Shown here: piece by piece, positions 1 through 5,583 of the stretch
Layout: each line of letters opens with the position of its first letter
Numbering within the stretch: the first letter of the stretch is position 1
DNA from: an uncultured Atopobium sp.
Lineage (GTDB): Bacteria > Actinomycetota > Coriobacteriia > Coriobacteriales > Atopobiaceae
Length of the DNA: 11,324 nt
Assembly (NCBI GenBank): GCA_916720465.1
Contig: CAKARF010000026.1
Coordinates: 1-11,324 of the forward strand
Reading direction: 5' to 3'
The notes under the pieces: model-generated
The model's input: only the letters and a program-made list of their open reading frames with translations
What the model was told of the DNA's origin: nothing
Databases searched by the model: none
Program-made: the position numbers and the translations under genes

Positions 1-48
1 GGAATTGCAGATGTTGTTTACACCGTTGATGGGGGACGTGTGAGCTAA
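1..48 (+). CDS. C-terminal end of an upstream protein, possibly an ABC transporter ATPase (partial)
   Basis: Frame 1 is open from the first base and ends at TAA (46-48). It encodes 15 residues, GIADVVYTVDGGRVS. The pattern 'ADVVYTVDGGRV' resembles the strand that follows the H-loop in ABC ATPases (typically 'ADRV.vl..GRi'), so an ABC ATPase C-terminus is plausible, but 15 residues cannot prove it. The stop codon overlaps the ATG of the next gene (TAATG), which is typical of translational coupling within an operon. The reading as coding is fairly secure because of this overlap; the product is a guess. Confidence 0.5.
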   Translation, partial: GIADVVYTVDGGRVS

Positions 49-365
49 TGACACCGGAAGAAATTGAACGGAAGCGCCAAAAAGAAAAGGATCTCTTCTC
101 GCTCATGATTCGCTTCTATTGCGAGAAGTACCATCACACCAAAGCCCACGAACCTCTGTGCGACGAGTGCGCTGAGCTTGAGAAGTATGCGCATACGCGT
201 GTGGACCGCTGTCCTCATATTGAGACAAAGACGTTTTGCTCAAAATGTAAATCGCATTGCTACAACAAGGAAATGCGTGCTCGCGTCAAAGAAGTTATGA
301 AATCCACAGGACCTCGGCTGCTCCTACACCATCCAATTCTTGTGATTAAGCACGCGCTTCAGTAA
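48..365 (+). CDS. ygbA: YgbA-family (nitrous oxide-stimulated promoter) cysteine-rich protein
   Basis: This 105-residue cytoplasmic protein matches the YgbA_NO family, named after E. coli ygbA, a gene induced by nitrosative stress. Its biochemical function is not established. The family pattern is visible: a basic, charged N-terminus (1-15), Y24-C25-E-K-Y-H-H, a C38-x2-C41 pair, C55-P-H57, then C64-x2-C67-x3-C71, and the tail GPRLLLHHPILVIKH (88-102). Seven cysteines and several histidines suggest a metal site or redox sensing, which is an inference. The length is normal for the family. The ATG overlaps the upstream stop (TAATG), and GGGGGA at 34-39 may serve as ribosome site. A terminator follows at 422-459, so this is the last gene of its operon. 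Confidence 0.8.
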   Translation: MTPEEIERKRQKEKDLFSLMIRFYCEKYHHTKAHEPLCDECAELEKYAHTRVDRCPHIETKTFCSKCKSHCYNKEMRARVKEVMKSTGPRLLLHHPILVIKHALQ

Positions 366-421
366 CGCAGTCCTGGTTGATCTGGTACACCTTTGACATC
401 TGCGATTTTCTTGCCATTTCA

Positions 422-459
422 CGGTCTTCTCGCCAAAAGTGAGAAGACCGCATTTTTTT
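422..459 (+). terminator. Rho-independent terminator after the ygbA-like gene
   Basis: A perfect 10-bp stem, CGGTCTTCTC (422-431) with GAGAAGACCG (441-450), encloses a 9-nt loop. It is followed by CA and a run of seven T (453-459). It lies about 57 bases beyond the stop of the YgbA-type gene and separates it from the Pr6Pr-type gene. Confidence 0.9.
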
Positions 460-472
460 GAATCTTTTTCAT

Positions 473-500
473 TTGAAACATAACTGTTAACTCTGAGAAT
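473..500 (+). promoter_or_regulatory. Candidate promoter for the Pr6Pr-type gene
   Basis: TTGAAA (473-478, 5/6 to the -35 consensus), a 16-bp spacer and GAGAAT (495-500, 4/6 to -10) lie between the upstream terminator and the TTG start at 567. A promoter is required here because the preceding terminator is strong. The -10 match is weak, so the exact location is uncertain. Confidence 0.35.
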
Positions 501-566
501 TACGTATTTTTGTTGCGGCGCGCTAGGTTTACAGTGACCTCTCGCTTTACAGAAGGAGGTACTGCG

Positions 567-1226
567 TTGATTAAATCAAAGAAAGCGTCATTTATTTTTA
601 AGCTGTTTATTGCTGTGATTGGCACCTTTGTACTGTGTGATTCGGCGGGCGTCTTCCGAATGAACTTCCGCGTTTCTTTCTTGTACTACTTCACTAACAT
701 CTCTAATGTGCTGCTTGTTGCTTATTTCTGGGGTGCGCTGTTCCAGGCTTACAAGCATCCCGAGACCGCTCAGAAGACATGGATGCCAACGGTTAAACAC
801 ACGCTTATGCTGGGCATTACGGTAACTGGCCTGGTAGCTTACTTTCTGCTTGACCATGGCGAGGTCTTTGTAAACGGCGTCTTTAAGTTCAACAATTTTA
901 TCCTGCACGATGTGACCCCAATCTGCGCCGTTTTGGACTGGCTGCTCTTTGACGAGAAGCCAACTATGAGTTTTAAAGAGCCTCTGATCTGGCCTTTGTA
1001 TCCACTCACATATTTTGCGTACATTATTGTTTTGGTCCTTGGCTTTGGCGTGCAGATTAAAGAGAAGTCTCGCTGGCCTTATGGATTTATGGACTTTGAC
1101 AAGCTGGGAGTCCCAACGGTTGCTCTGACGATTGTGATCTTGATTGTTGTCTTTGTTGCCTTGGGTTACCTCTACGTCGTCATTGATAAAAAGCTTGGCG
1201 AGAAGATCAAGAAGGCTGAAAACTAA
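567..1226 (+). CDS. Pr6Pr-family integral membrane protein
   Basis: I start this at TTG 567 because AAGGAGG (553-559) sits 7 bases upstream; the in-frame ATG at 510 has no ribosome site. The 219-residue product has about six hydrophobic segments (near residues 9-29, 38-60, 79-97, 110-128, 145-165, 190-212). Family-like motifs are Y40-Y-F-T-N-I-S-N47 and H114-D-x2-P118-x5-D124-W-L-L-F, as in the Pr6Pr/FAR-17a-like membrane proteins of bacteria, whose function is not known. The short C-terminal tail is lysine-rich (DKKLGEKIKKAEN), so it is probably cytoplasmic. It appears to be a single-gene unit. Its own terminator seems to have been split by the mobile element at 1319-1801, which could leave the transcript with a long, structured 3' end. 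Confidence 0.8.
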   Translation: MIKSKKASFIFKLFIAVIGTFVLCDSAGVFRMNFRVSFLYYFTNISNVLLVAYFWGALFQAYKHPETAQKTWMPTVKHTLMLGITVTGLVAYFLLDHGEVFVNGVFKFNNFILHDVTPICAVLDWLLFDEKPTMSFKEPLIWPLYPLTYFAYIIVLVLGFGVQIKEKSRWPYGFMDFDKLGVPTVALTIVILIVVFVALGYLYVVIDKKLGEKIKKAEN

Positions 1227-1318
1227 TCAGAATTAGGTTAAAAGCTGGGATAACCGTAAGGTTAAACCTAGTGTGTTGAGGAGAAAACCACAATTGATTG
1301 CAAAGTGCCTGACATTCG

Positions 1319-1364
1319 TGAACTGCCTCCCATTTCTTGGACACGAGAAATAGGAGGCAGTTCA
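1319..1364 (+). repeat. 46-bp palindrome, left copy
   Basis: The left end of the element folds on itself: GAACTGCCTCC.ATTTCT (from 1320) pairs with AGAAAT.GGAGGCAGTTC (ending 1363), with one A-C mismatch and an 8-nt loop region containing TGGACACG. The same palindrome occurs at 1756-1801 in opposite orientation, as shown by the loop (GGACAC here, ATGTCC there). It can form a strong hairpin in either DNA strand or in RNA. Confidence 0.85.
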
Positions 1365-1365
1365 A

Positions 1366-1496
1366 AACACACCTAAGTCAGATAATCTGTCAAAAAGACG
1401 TATACATGACGCAGAAATTACCACAAACGCGCAGATTATCGTCATTAGATGTGTAAAATGCCCGCATCTGAGCAGAATATCTGACTTAGGTGTGTT
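1366..1496. repeat. 131-bp unit with 19-bp perfect inverted ends
   Basis: AACACACCTAAGTCAGATA (1366-1384) and its exact reverse complement (1478-1496) bound a 93-bp core. A second dyad, GATAATCTG (1381-1389) with CAGATTATC (1432-1440), overlaps the left end, so alternative folds are possible. No target duplication is evident at its borders and no gene is inside. It could be a nested small element or a structured part of the larger one. Confidence 0.7.
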
Positions 1497-1755
1497 CCGT
1501 AGATACAGAATTTATCGATAGTTAAATTTCTTATATAAATCTATTCATGTTTAAGCATATTAAGTGAAGTTTATGCATAGAAATGTATATCAAGTATTGA
1601 CGCTCTCTAATTGTCAAGCAGTGAACTCCTAGCTGCCTAGCTATCTTGATTAAGAGCTAGTCAATTCTTCAGAGAGACCTACCAAACTGAACTATTTTGT
1701 GCGCCAGGCCTCAAAGCTGACGCTAACACGCTGCAGAATCATAATCACCCACATA

Positions 1756-1801
1756 TGAACTGCCTCCCATTTCTTATGTCCAAGAAATGGGAGGCAGTTC
1801 A
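1756..1801 (-). repeat. 46-bp palindrome, right copy
   Basis: A 19-bp perfect stem (1757-1775 with 1782-1800) has a 6-nt loop ATGTCC. It is the inverted counterpart of 1319-1364, differing at about three positions. Its outer half is the right terminal repeat of the miniature element. Confidence 0.85.
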
Positions 1802-1839
1802 TCGTCGGGCGCTTTTTTATGCCGTTTACGGAAGTACAT

Positions 1840-1868
1840 TTGGAACGCGGCGTGTGTGCTGGTAAAAT
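1840..1868 (+). promoter_or_regulatory. Sigma-70-type promoter of the three-gene membrane cassette
   Basis: TTGGAA (1840-1845), a 17-bp spacer and TAAAAT (1863-1868) make a good vegetative promoter. It lies 27 bases upstream of the ATG at 1895 and begins 22 bases after the T tract of the split terminator. Confidence 0.7.
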
Positions 1869-1894
1869 ATTAAAAAGTTGATGAAGGAGGTACT

Positions 1895-2116
1895 ATGTCA
1901 CTGTATCGTCATCTACGTTCTAGTTTGGGTTCAGCCCAAAAAATTGCGCTTGCTGCCAGCGTGTTTGTAATGACAGTTGCTTTGCCAGTCATTGCAAAAG
2001 CTGATGTTATTTCTACGCCAAGAATCGGTAGATCATCTAGCTTTTTAGCCATGGCTGCAGTTTCTACTCTTGTGGCAGTAATTGGCTTCATTATGATCAT
2101 AAGGCGTCGCAGGTAA
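1895..2116 (+). CDS. Small exported single-TM protein (73 aa), first gene of a membrane cassette
   Basis: AAGGAGG (1884-1890) lies 4 bases before ATG. I do not recognise a named family. The N-terminus (1-37) reads as a signal peptide: basic residues, a hydrophobic stretch (IALAASVFVMTVALPVI), then A-K-A/D-V, a plausible signal peptidase I site near residue 36. What remains is about a dozen exported residues (DVISTPRIGRSS), a second hydrophobic helix (about 49-69) and a final run of four arginines, which fits a stop-transfer anchor with a cytoplasmic end. The stop is 4 bases before the next start, so it is co-translated with the MFS gene. The tiny outside segment suggests a partner or regulatory subunit of the neighbouring membrane proteins rather than an enzyme; this is inference. 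Confidence 0.75.
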   Translation: MSLYRHLRSSLGSAQKIALAASVFVMTVALPVIAKADVISTPRIGRSSSFLAMAAVSTLVAVIGFIMIIRRRR

Positions 2117-2120
2117 AACC

Positions 2121-3386
2121 TTGACCACAACACAGCAGATTCTTCCCAAAAAAGAAGTCACTACCTTTGCGTATGCACTTTGTCACTTTGTAGTTGACTT
2201 TGCATGCGTATCTACCATGCTCTGCGCGGTAAGCCGAGTGTTGGGCGAGTCTAGCCAGGGTTCGATGGAAGTTGTTGCGTTAAGTATTTTACTGTATGAC
2301 ATAGTTGCCTTTACCCTGCAGCTCCCTATAGGCATTGCGCTGGATCAGCTAGATAAGAACTCCTATGCCGCCTTACTTTCATATGCTTTAGTGGGTGCTG
2401 GAGTTATTCTTTCTCTGGTCCCTATAGCCCTTCTCGAGTGGCCTGCGATTCTTTTGCTTGCGATTGGAAACGCGCTCTTCCATAGTGCAGGCGGACTGAG
2501 CGTCCTTAATATCTCGCAAAAACATGCAGGGCCTTCGGGAATCTTTATTGCAACTGGTGCAATTGGAGTCTTTTTAGGCACACAAAGTGCTCAAATGGGA
2601 AGACTTCAGATTGCATTTTCCCTGCTTGTGCTGTTGTTCTTATGCGTGCTTATCACTCTTGTAGTACAAAAGGTTAACAAGAAGTACTGGAACGTGTATA
2701 ACGTTTCGTTTGACATTCCTAGGCTTTCGTCCAATACATTGCTTGCGATTGCACTGCTGAGCCTTGTGGTGGCGCTGAGAAGCTATGTCGGCATGGTCAT
2801 GGCGTTTCCTTGGAAGAGTGAGATGCTCTTACTGGTATTAAGTATCCTTGGCGTATTTGCAGGTAAAGCGCTTGGTGGAGTGGTTGCTGATCGTATTGGC
2901 TTCAGGACTACAGCGATCTTCTCGCTCATTACCGCGGCTACTTTATTTGTGCCCTCATGGGAGATACCGGTTATGGGCCTTCTGGGCATATTTTTCTTCA
3001 ACTTTACTATGTCTATTACGTTGGCATCTCTGGCAAATATCTTGCCTAACGCAAAAGGTACCGCGTTTGGACTGGCCAGTTTCTCACTAGCTGTAGGTGC
3101 GTTGCCTGCGCTTGCAGGATTCCGTATTGAACATCCTGCGATGCTCTCTGGTATCAGTTTGGTCTCGGCACTTGCGTTGGGCGTAGGTCTTACGTTAGTC
3201 AAAGATTCCGTGGCTACAGGGCCATTTGGACATGAGCGCATGCTTCAAGCAGCACAGGTTGCTGAGACTGCAGAGGAAGATAATCTAATCGCAGAGCTAT
3301 CTGATCAGGTTGATGAGCTTGCGGTTGAAGATGAGTGTGTGGCTGAAGACTATCTTGCTGCTGAAGACAAACAAGTAGAAGGCTAA
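2121..3386 (+). CDS. MFS-type transporter with acidic C-terminal tail
   Basis: The 421-residue protein starts at TTG, 4 bases after the preceding stop, with a weak ribosome site (GCAGGT). Coupling to the upstream gene is therefore likely. About 12 hydrophobic segments span residues 13-360. Motif A-like loops appear in both halves: G71-I-A-L-D75-Q-L-D-K (71-79) and G248-K-A-L-G-G-V-V-A-D257-R-I-G (248-260), as in the major facilitator superfamily. Other landmarks are H22-F-V-V-D26 in TM1 and NALFHSAGG (117-125). The style recalls fosmidomycin-resistance-type MFS proteins, but substrate cannot be assigned. Residues 375-421 form a long acidic, alanine-rich cytoplasmic tail (repeated AED/VED), unusual for the family. 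It is the middle gene of a three-gene cassette. Confidence 0.75.
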   Translation: MTTTQQILPKKEVTTFAYALCHFVVDFACVSTMLCAVSRVLGESSQGSMEVVALSILLYDIVAFTLQLPIGIALDQLDKNSYAALLSYALVGAGVILSLVPIALLEWPAILLLAIGNALFHSAGGLSVLNISQKHAGPSGIFIATGAIGVFLGTQSAQMGRLQIAFSLLVLLFLCVLITLVVQKVNKKYWNVYNVSFDIPRLSSNTLLAIALLSLVVALRSYVGMVMAFPWKSEMLLLVLSILGVFAGKALGGVVADRIGFRTTAIFSLITAATLFVPSWEIPVMGLLGIFFFNFTMSITLASLANILPNAKGTAFGLASFSLAVGALPALAGFRIEHPAMLSGISLVSALALGVGLTLVKDSVATGPFGHERMLQAAQVAETAEEDNLIAELSDQVDELAVEDECVAEDYLAAEDKQVEG

Positions 3387-3390
3387 TGGC

Positions 3391-3768
3391 ATGGACGACC
3401 AAATATTTTTATTGCCGTATTTGATAACCATTATTCCGATATTTGCGTTTTGTCTGATTCTGACTATTACTGTTGAGCTTATTGTCGCAAAATCGCTTGG
3501 CGTTAAAGACAATCACGCGCTGCTGATTGTTGTGGCTGCACAGGTGCTTACCAATCCAATCGCTGTTTTTATCACAAGTGTCCTTGTTAATGAGGTTGCT
3601 AACGACGCTCAATATTGGGCGTGCGTCATAGCGGTTGAGCTGGCCGTTATTGCTGTTGAAAGTCTCATTTACAAGGTAAAAAGAGTAAGCGACGCTCCAT
3701 GGACATTTTCAATCTTGTCTAACCTTGCGTCGGTTTCTGTGGGTATTCTCGTTCAAACACTTATATAA
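3391..3768 (+). CDS. Conserved-type four-TM membrane protein of unknown function
   Basis: This 125-residue protein starts 4 bases after the MFS stop, with AGAAGG (3377-3382) as ribosome site. Hydrophobic helices lie near residues 9-33, 42-63, 76-95 and 105-125. A polar-acidic residue occurs within the first helix (E30) and another at E90. The loop A34-K-S-L-G-V-K-D-N-H-A-L-L and the N52-P-I-A-V-F motif with a preceding Thr stand out. I believe similar 'TNP' proteins occur in gut Firmicutes near small signal-peptide proteins, but this is from memory and was not checked. No catalytic motif is visible. Membership in the cassette is clear from spacing. Confidence 0.7.
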   Translation: MDDQIFLLPYLITIIPIFAFCLILTITVELIVAKSLGVKDNHALLIVVAAQVLTNPIAVFITSVLVNEVANDAQYWACVIAVELAVIAVESLIYKVKRVSDAPWTFSILSNLASVSVGILVQTLI

Positions 3769-3775
3769 AAATTTA

Positions 3776-3810
3776 GCGAGAAACCCTTTGAATAGGAGGG
3801 GGTTTCTCGC
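3776..3810 (-). terminator. Terminator of the metal-uptake operon, possibly bidirectional
   Basis: A perfect 11-bp stem, GCGAGAAACCC (3776-3786) with GGGTTTCTCGC (3800-3810), has a 13-nt loop. Read on the minus strand it is followed by TAAATTTTTATATAA, a U-rich tail, 29 bases after the stop of the small 46-aa gene. On the plus strand it lies 7 bases after the 125-aa gene but lacks a T tract, so it may stop that transcript less efficiently. Confidence 0.8.
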
Positions 3811-3839
3811 CAAATCTGGGTGATTTATGAGATGAAGTC

Positions 3840-3980
3840 TTAATGGACAATTGCAATAAGAAGAGCTCCGACCATAAGACCAATGGATGTTCTTAATGCC
3901 GCTGATGCTTGCCTGTGCAAGAGTTTTTGCGCACGAGTCGTGTGAGTAAGCTGGGCTTTTGAGGTGTTAAGTGTATGCAT
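3840..3980 (-). CDS. 46-aa single-TM small protein at the end of the metal ABC operon
   Basis: ATG (3980-3978) follows a strong AAGGAGGA (3991-3984) with ideal spacing, and the gene ends at TAA (3842-3840). The product has a polar, basic N-terminus (1-30, with four of its five histidines: MHTLNTSK, H13, H22) and one hydrophobic helix (about 33-45, SIGLMVGALLIAIVH). Its ribosome site begins 3 bases past the permease stop, and the operon terminator follows 29 bases later. It is therefore almost certainly the last gene of the operon. I know no named family. It may be a small membrane partner of the transporter, which is inference. Confidence 0.7.
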   Translation of the reverse strand: MHTLNTSKAQLTHTTRAQKLLHRQASAALRTSIGLMVGALLIAIVH

Positions 3981-3993
3981 TGGTCCTCCTTTC

Positions 3994-4830
3994 TTATTTC
4001 TTGTCTAGTATATGCCCAAAAGTAAACCTAGGCAAACTCTTTAGTATAAAAATGATGCAAAAAACCACGCCGAGGGTCAGTCCAATCATGCCTCCAGAAG
4101 AGGCATCTAGGTAATAACTGCCTGTTATTCCAATTAAAACGCTGACCGTAGCAATGAGCGGAGAAATCCAGAGCATATGGCGCATCTGATTGGTAAGAAG
4201 TCTTGCGCAGGCGCCTGGAACAATAAGGAGCGAAACGGACAGAATTACGCCAACCGCCTGGAGTGATATGACAATCGCGAGGGCTAGGGCAACAAGTAAG
4301 AATGAAGTGAGCGTTTTGGTGGAAAGGCCGATTGCCTGGACCTGCGTTGGATCAAATGAAAGCAAGGTCAGGTCCTTATTTTTAAGGATAAGCAGAATTG
4401 CAATTGGTAGACCAATGCAAAGAACTTGCAGCATATCGGGAGTGGTGACTCCTAAAAGATTGCCAAAAAGTATGTGCGATAAGTTAATTTGGCTTGGAAC
4501 CTTTGATATGAGAACTGTTCCCAGCGCAAAAAACGTTGTAAATACGATACCGATAGCAGTATCAGGTCGTACAATTTGGCTCTTTTTGACTTGTCCGACT
4601 AACACCACGGTAATAAGGGCAAATACCAGCGCACCCACCAGATAGGGAAGTCCTAACAGGTGAGCGATGACTACGCCCGGAAGAATAGAGTGGGAGATGG
4701 CATCGCCCATGAGCGACCATCCCATATGAGTAATCCAGCAGCTCAAAAGCCCGCAGACTACGGCAGTTGCAATACCGGTAACAAGGGCTCGCTGCATGAA
4801 TGCATATTGGAGAATATCTATCTCAGGCAT
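3994..4830 (-). CDS. Metal (Mn/Zn/Fe) ABC transporter permease, ABC-3 family
   Basis: I start at ATG 4830 (MPEIDILQYAFMQRA) because GAGGAGG lies 7 bases upstream; an in-frame ATG at 4869 lies inside the ATPase gene without support. The 278-residue protein has eight to nine hydrophobic helices. It carries the ABC-3 (ZnuB/MntB/PsaC-type) motif G-D-A-I-S-H-S-I-L-P-G-V near residues 41-52, the likely contact region for the ATPase, and a central P-G-A-C-A-R-L-L segment. It forms the membrane channel that moves divalent metal released by the binding protein into the cytoplasm. The start overlaps the ATPase stop by 8 bases (ATGCCTGA), indicating translational coupling. Length is normal for the family. 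Confidence 0.93.
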   Translation of the reverse strand: MPEIDILQYAFMQRALVTGIATAVVCGLLSCWITHMGWSLMGDAISHSILPGVVIAHLLGLPYLVGALVFALITVVLVGQVKKSQIVRPDTAIGIVFTTFFALGTVLISKVPSQINLSHILFGNLLGVTTPDMLQVLCIGLPIAILLILKNKDLTLLSFDPTQVQAIGLSTKTLTSFLLVALALAIVISLQAVGVILSVSLLIVPGACARLLTNQMRHMLWISPLIATVSVLIGITGSYYLDASSGGMIGLTLGVVFCIIFILKSLPRFTFGHILDKK

Positions 4831-5575
4831 GGAGCACCTCCTCAATGTGGGTGTCTTCAGAAATTCCAAGGTTCTGCAGGAGGGCGTCTCCAGAAAGAAT
4901 TTCTTTTGAGGAACCCTGCGCGGTGATGGTTTTATTGATGACCAGGCAAAGCGGGAATTTTTGCTGAGCTAGGTTAATGTCGTGAATTGAAACAAGCAAT
5001 GTTTTGCCTTCTTTACTGAGGTTATTGAGCTGTTCGGTGATAATGGCCTCAGAGCGAGCGTCTACTCCCGCAAATGGTTCGTCTAGAAACATCAGTTCAG
5101 CGGCTTGTGCAATTCCGCGCGCTACAAAAACACGCTTTCTTTGTCCTCCGGAGAGCTGGGCGAGTGGACGACCCGCAAGGTCAGCCAGGTTGACTCGCTC
5201 AAGTGCTTGGGCAACAAGCTTTTTGTCTTGGGCGGAAGGTATGCGCATCCAACTCTGATGAACATATCTTCCTTGCATAACAACGTCTTTTACAAGCAGT
5301 GGAAACGTTGCATCAATTGCCTCAGTTTGAGGGACGTACGCGATTTTGCCCTGCTTACGTGCTTGTGAAAGAGGTTGCTGACCCCAAGTAAGTAACCCCT
5401 CCCATGCGATGGTGTCCATCAGTGCTTTGAAGAGCGTAGATTTACCGGCGCCATTAACGCCTACAAGTGCGCAAAGGTCTCCTGTTGAGAGGGAGAAATT
5501 CACGTCGTGAATAATGGGTTTCTCGCGGTCTTTTTTCTCGTACCAGGCACAAAGTTGTGAAACGCAAAGATTCAT
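4823..5575 (-). CDS. Metal ABC transporter ATP-binding protein
   Basis: This 250-residue cytoplasmic ATPase energises the metal importer. All ABC landmarks are present: Walker A G39-V-N-G-A-G-K45-S46, Q-loop Q83, signature LSGGQ (141-145) followed by RKRVFVARG, Walker B LMFLDE (161-166), and the H-loop H198 (LLVSIHD). The PQ.....FP pattern around 82-92 and the FAGVD D-loop are characteristic of the MntB/ZnuC/PsaB group. The gene starts 8 bases after the stop of the binding-protein gene. GGGAAGG, which overlaps that stop, is a possible ribosome site although somewhat far from the ATG. The stop overlaps the permease start. No residue needed for ATP hydrolysis is missing. Confidence 0.95.
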   Translation of the reverse strand: MNLCVSQLCAWYEKKDREKPIIHDVNFSLSTGDLCALVGVNGAGKSTLFKALMDTIAWEGLLTWGQQPLSQARKQGKIAYVPQTEAIDATFPLLVKDVVMQGRYVHQSWMRIPSAQDKKLVAQALERVNLADLAGRPLAQLSGGQRKRVFVARGIAQAAELMFLDEPFAGVDARSEAIITEQLNNLSKEGKTLLVSIHDINLAQQKFPLCLVINKTITAQGSSKEILSGDALLQNLGISEDTHIEEVLHA

Positions 5576-5583
5576 TAAGAACG

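Larger units (their letters stand above)
1319..1801. mobile_element. Non-coding miniature element with IS3-type ends (MITE-like)
   Basis: The element begins TG and ends CA, with perfect 25-bp terminal inverted repeats at 1319-1343 and 1777-1801 (TGAACTGCC...CTTGGACA). This form is typical of IS3-family ends. The flanks carry a 3-bp direct repeat, TCG at 1316-1318 and TCG at 1802-1804, matching the 3-4 bp target duplication of that family. No reading frame of useful length lies inside, so it would need a transposase in trans. It holds palindromic ends and a 131-bp inner inverted-repeat unit (1366-1496). The remainder, 1497-1755, is AT-rich and I see no gene in it. The call as a mobile element rests on ends plus duplication plus the restored terminator; no related full-length IS is in the window. 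Confidence 0.75.
1302..1818 (+). terminator. Rho-independent terminator split by an inserted element
   Basis: The left arm AAAGTGCCTGAC (1302-1313) and loop ATTC (1314-1317) lie just left of the element. The right arm is G (1318) plus TCGGGCGC (1805-1812), then TTTTTT (1813-1818). Removing 1319-1801 and one TCG copy restores a 12-bp stem (two U-G wobbles) with a 4-nt loop and a U tract, 76 bases past the Pr6Pr-type stop. This reconstruction is done by eye. In the present sequence the arms are separated by the 483-bp element plus one TCG copy, so efficient termination at this site is doubtful. Confidence 0.7.

Noticed and set aside
1234..1270. AGGTTA/TAACC-rich dyads after the Pr6Pr-type gene, similar to DtxR half-sites
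   Set aside because: They lie downstream of a stop codon with no promoter or metal gene behind them; several competing short stems exist, so a chance or 3' UTR structure is likelier.
1294..1353. Short TTG-started frame of 19 codons after GAGGAG, possibly a leader peptide
   Set aside because: It crosses the left border of the inserted element, so most of it is accidental sequence, and no gene follows that it could control.
2783..3241. 152-codon open frame on the minus strand inside the MFS gene
   Set aside because: It lacks a ribosome site and has a composition expected of an antisense shadow; the plus-strand frame has clear transporter motifs.
4190..4645. 151-codon open frame on the plus strand inside the metal permease gene
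   Set aside because: It is antisense to a well-supported ABC-3 permease and shows no family-like pattern or ribosome site.
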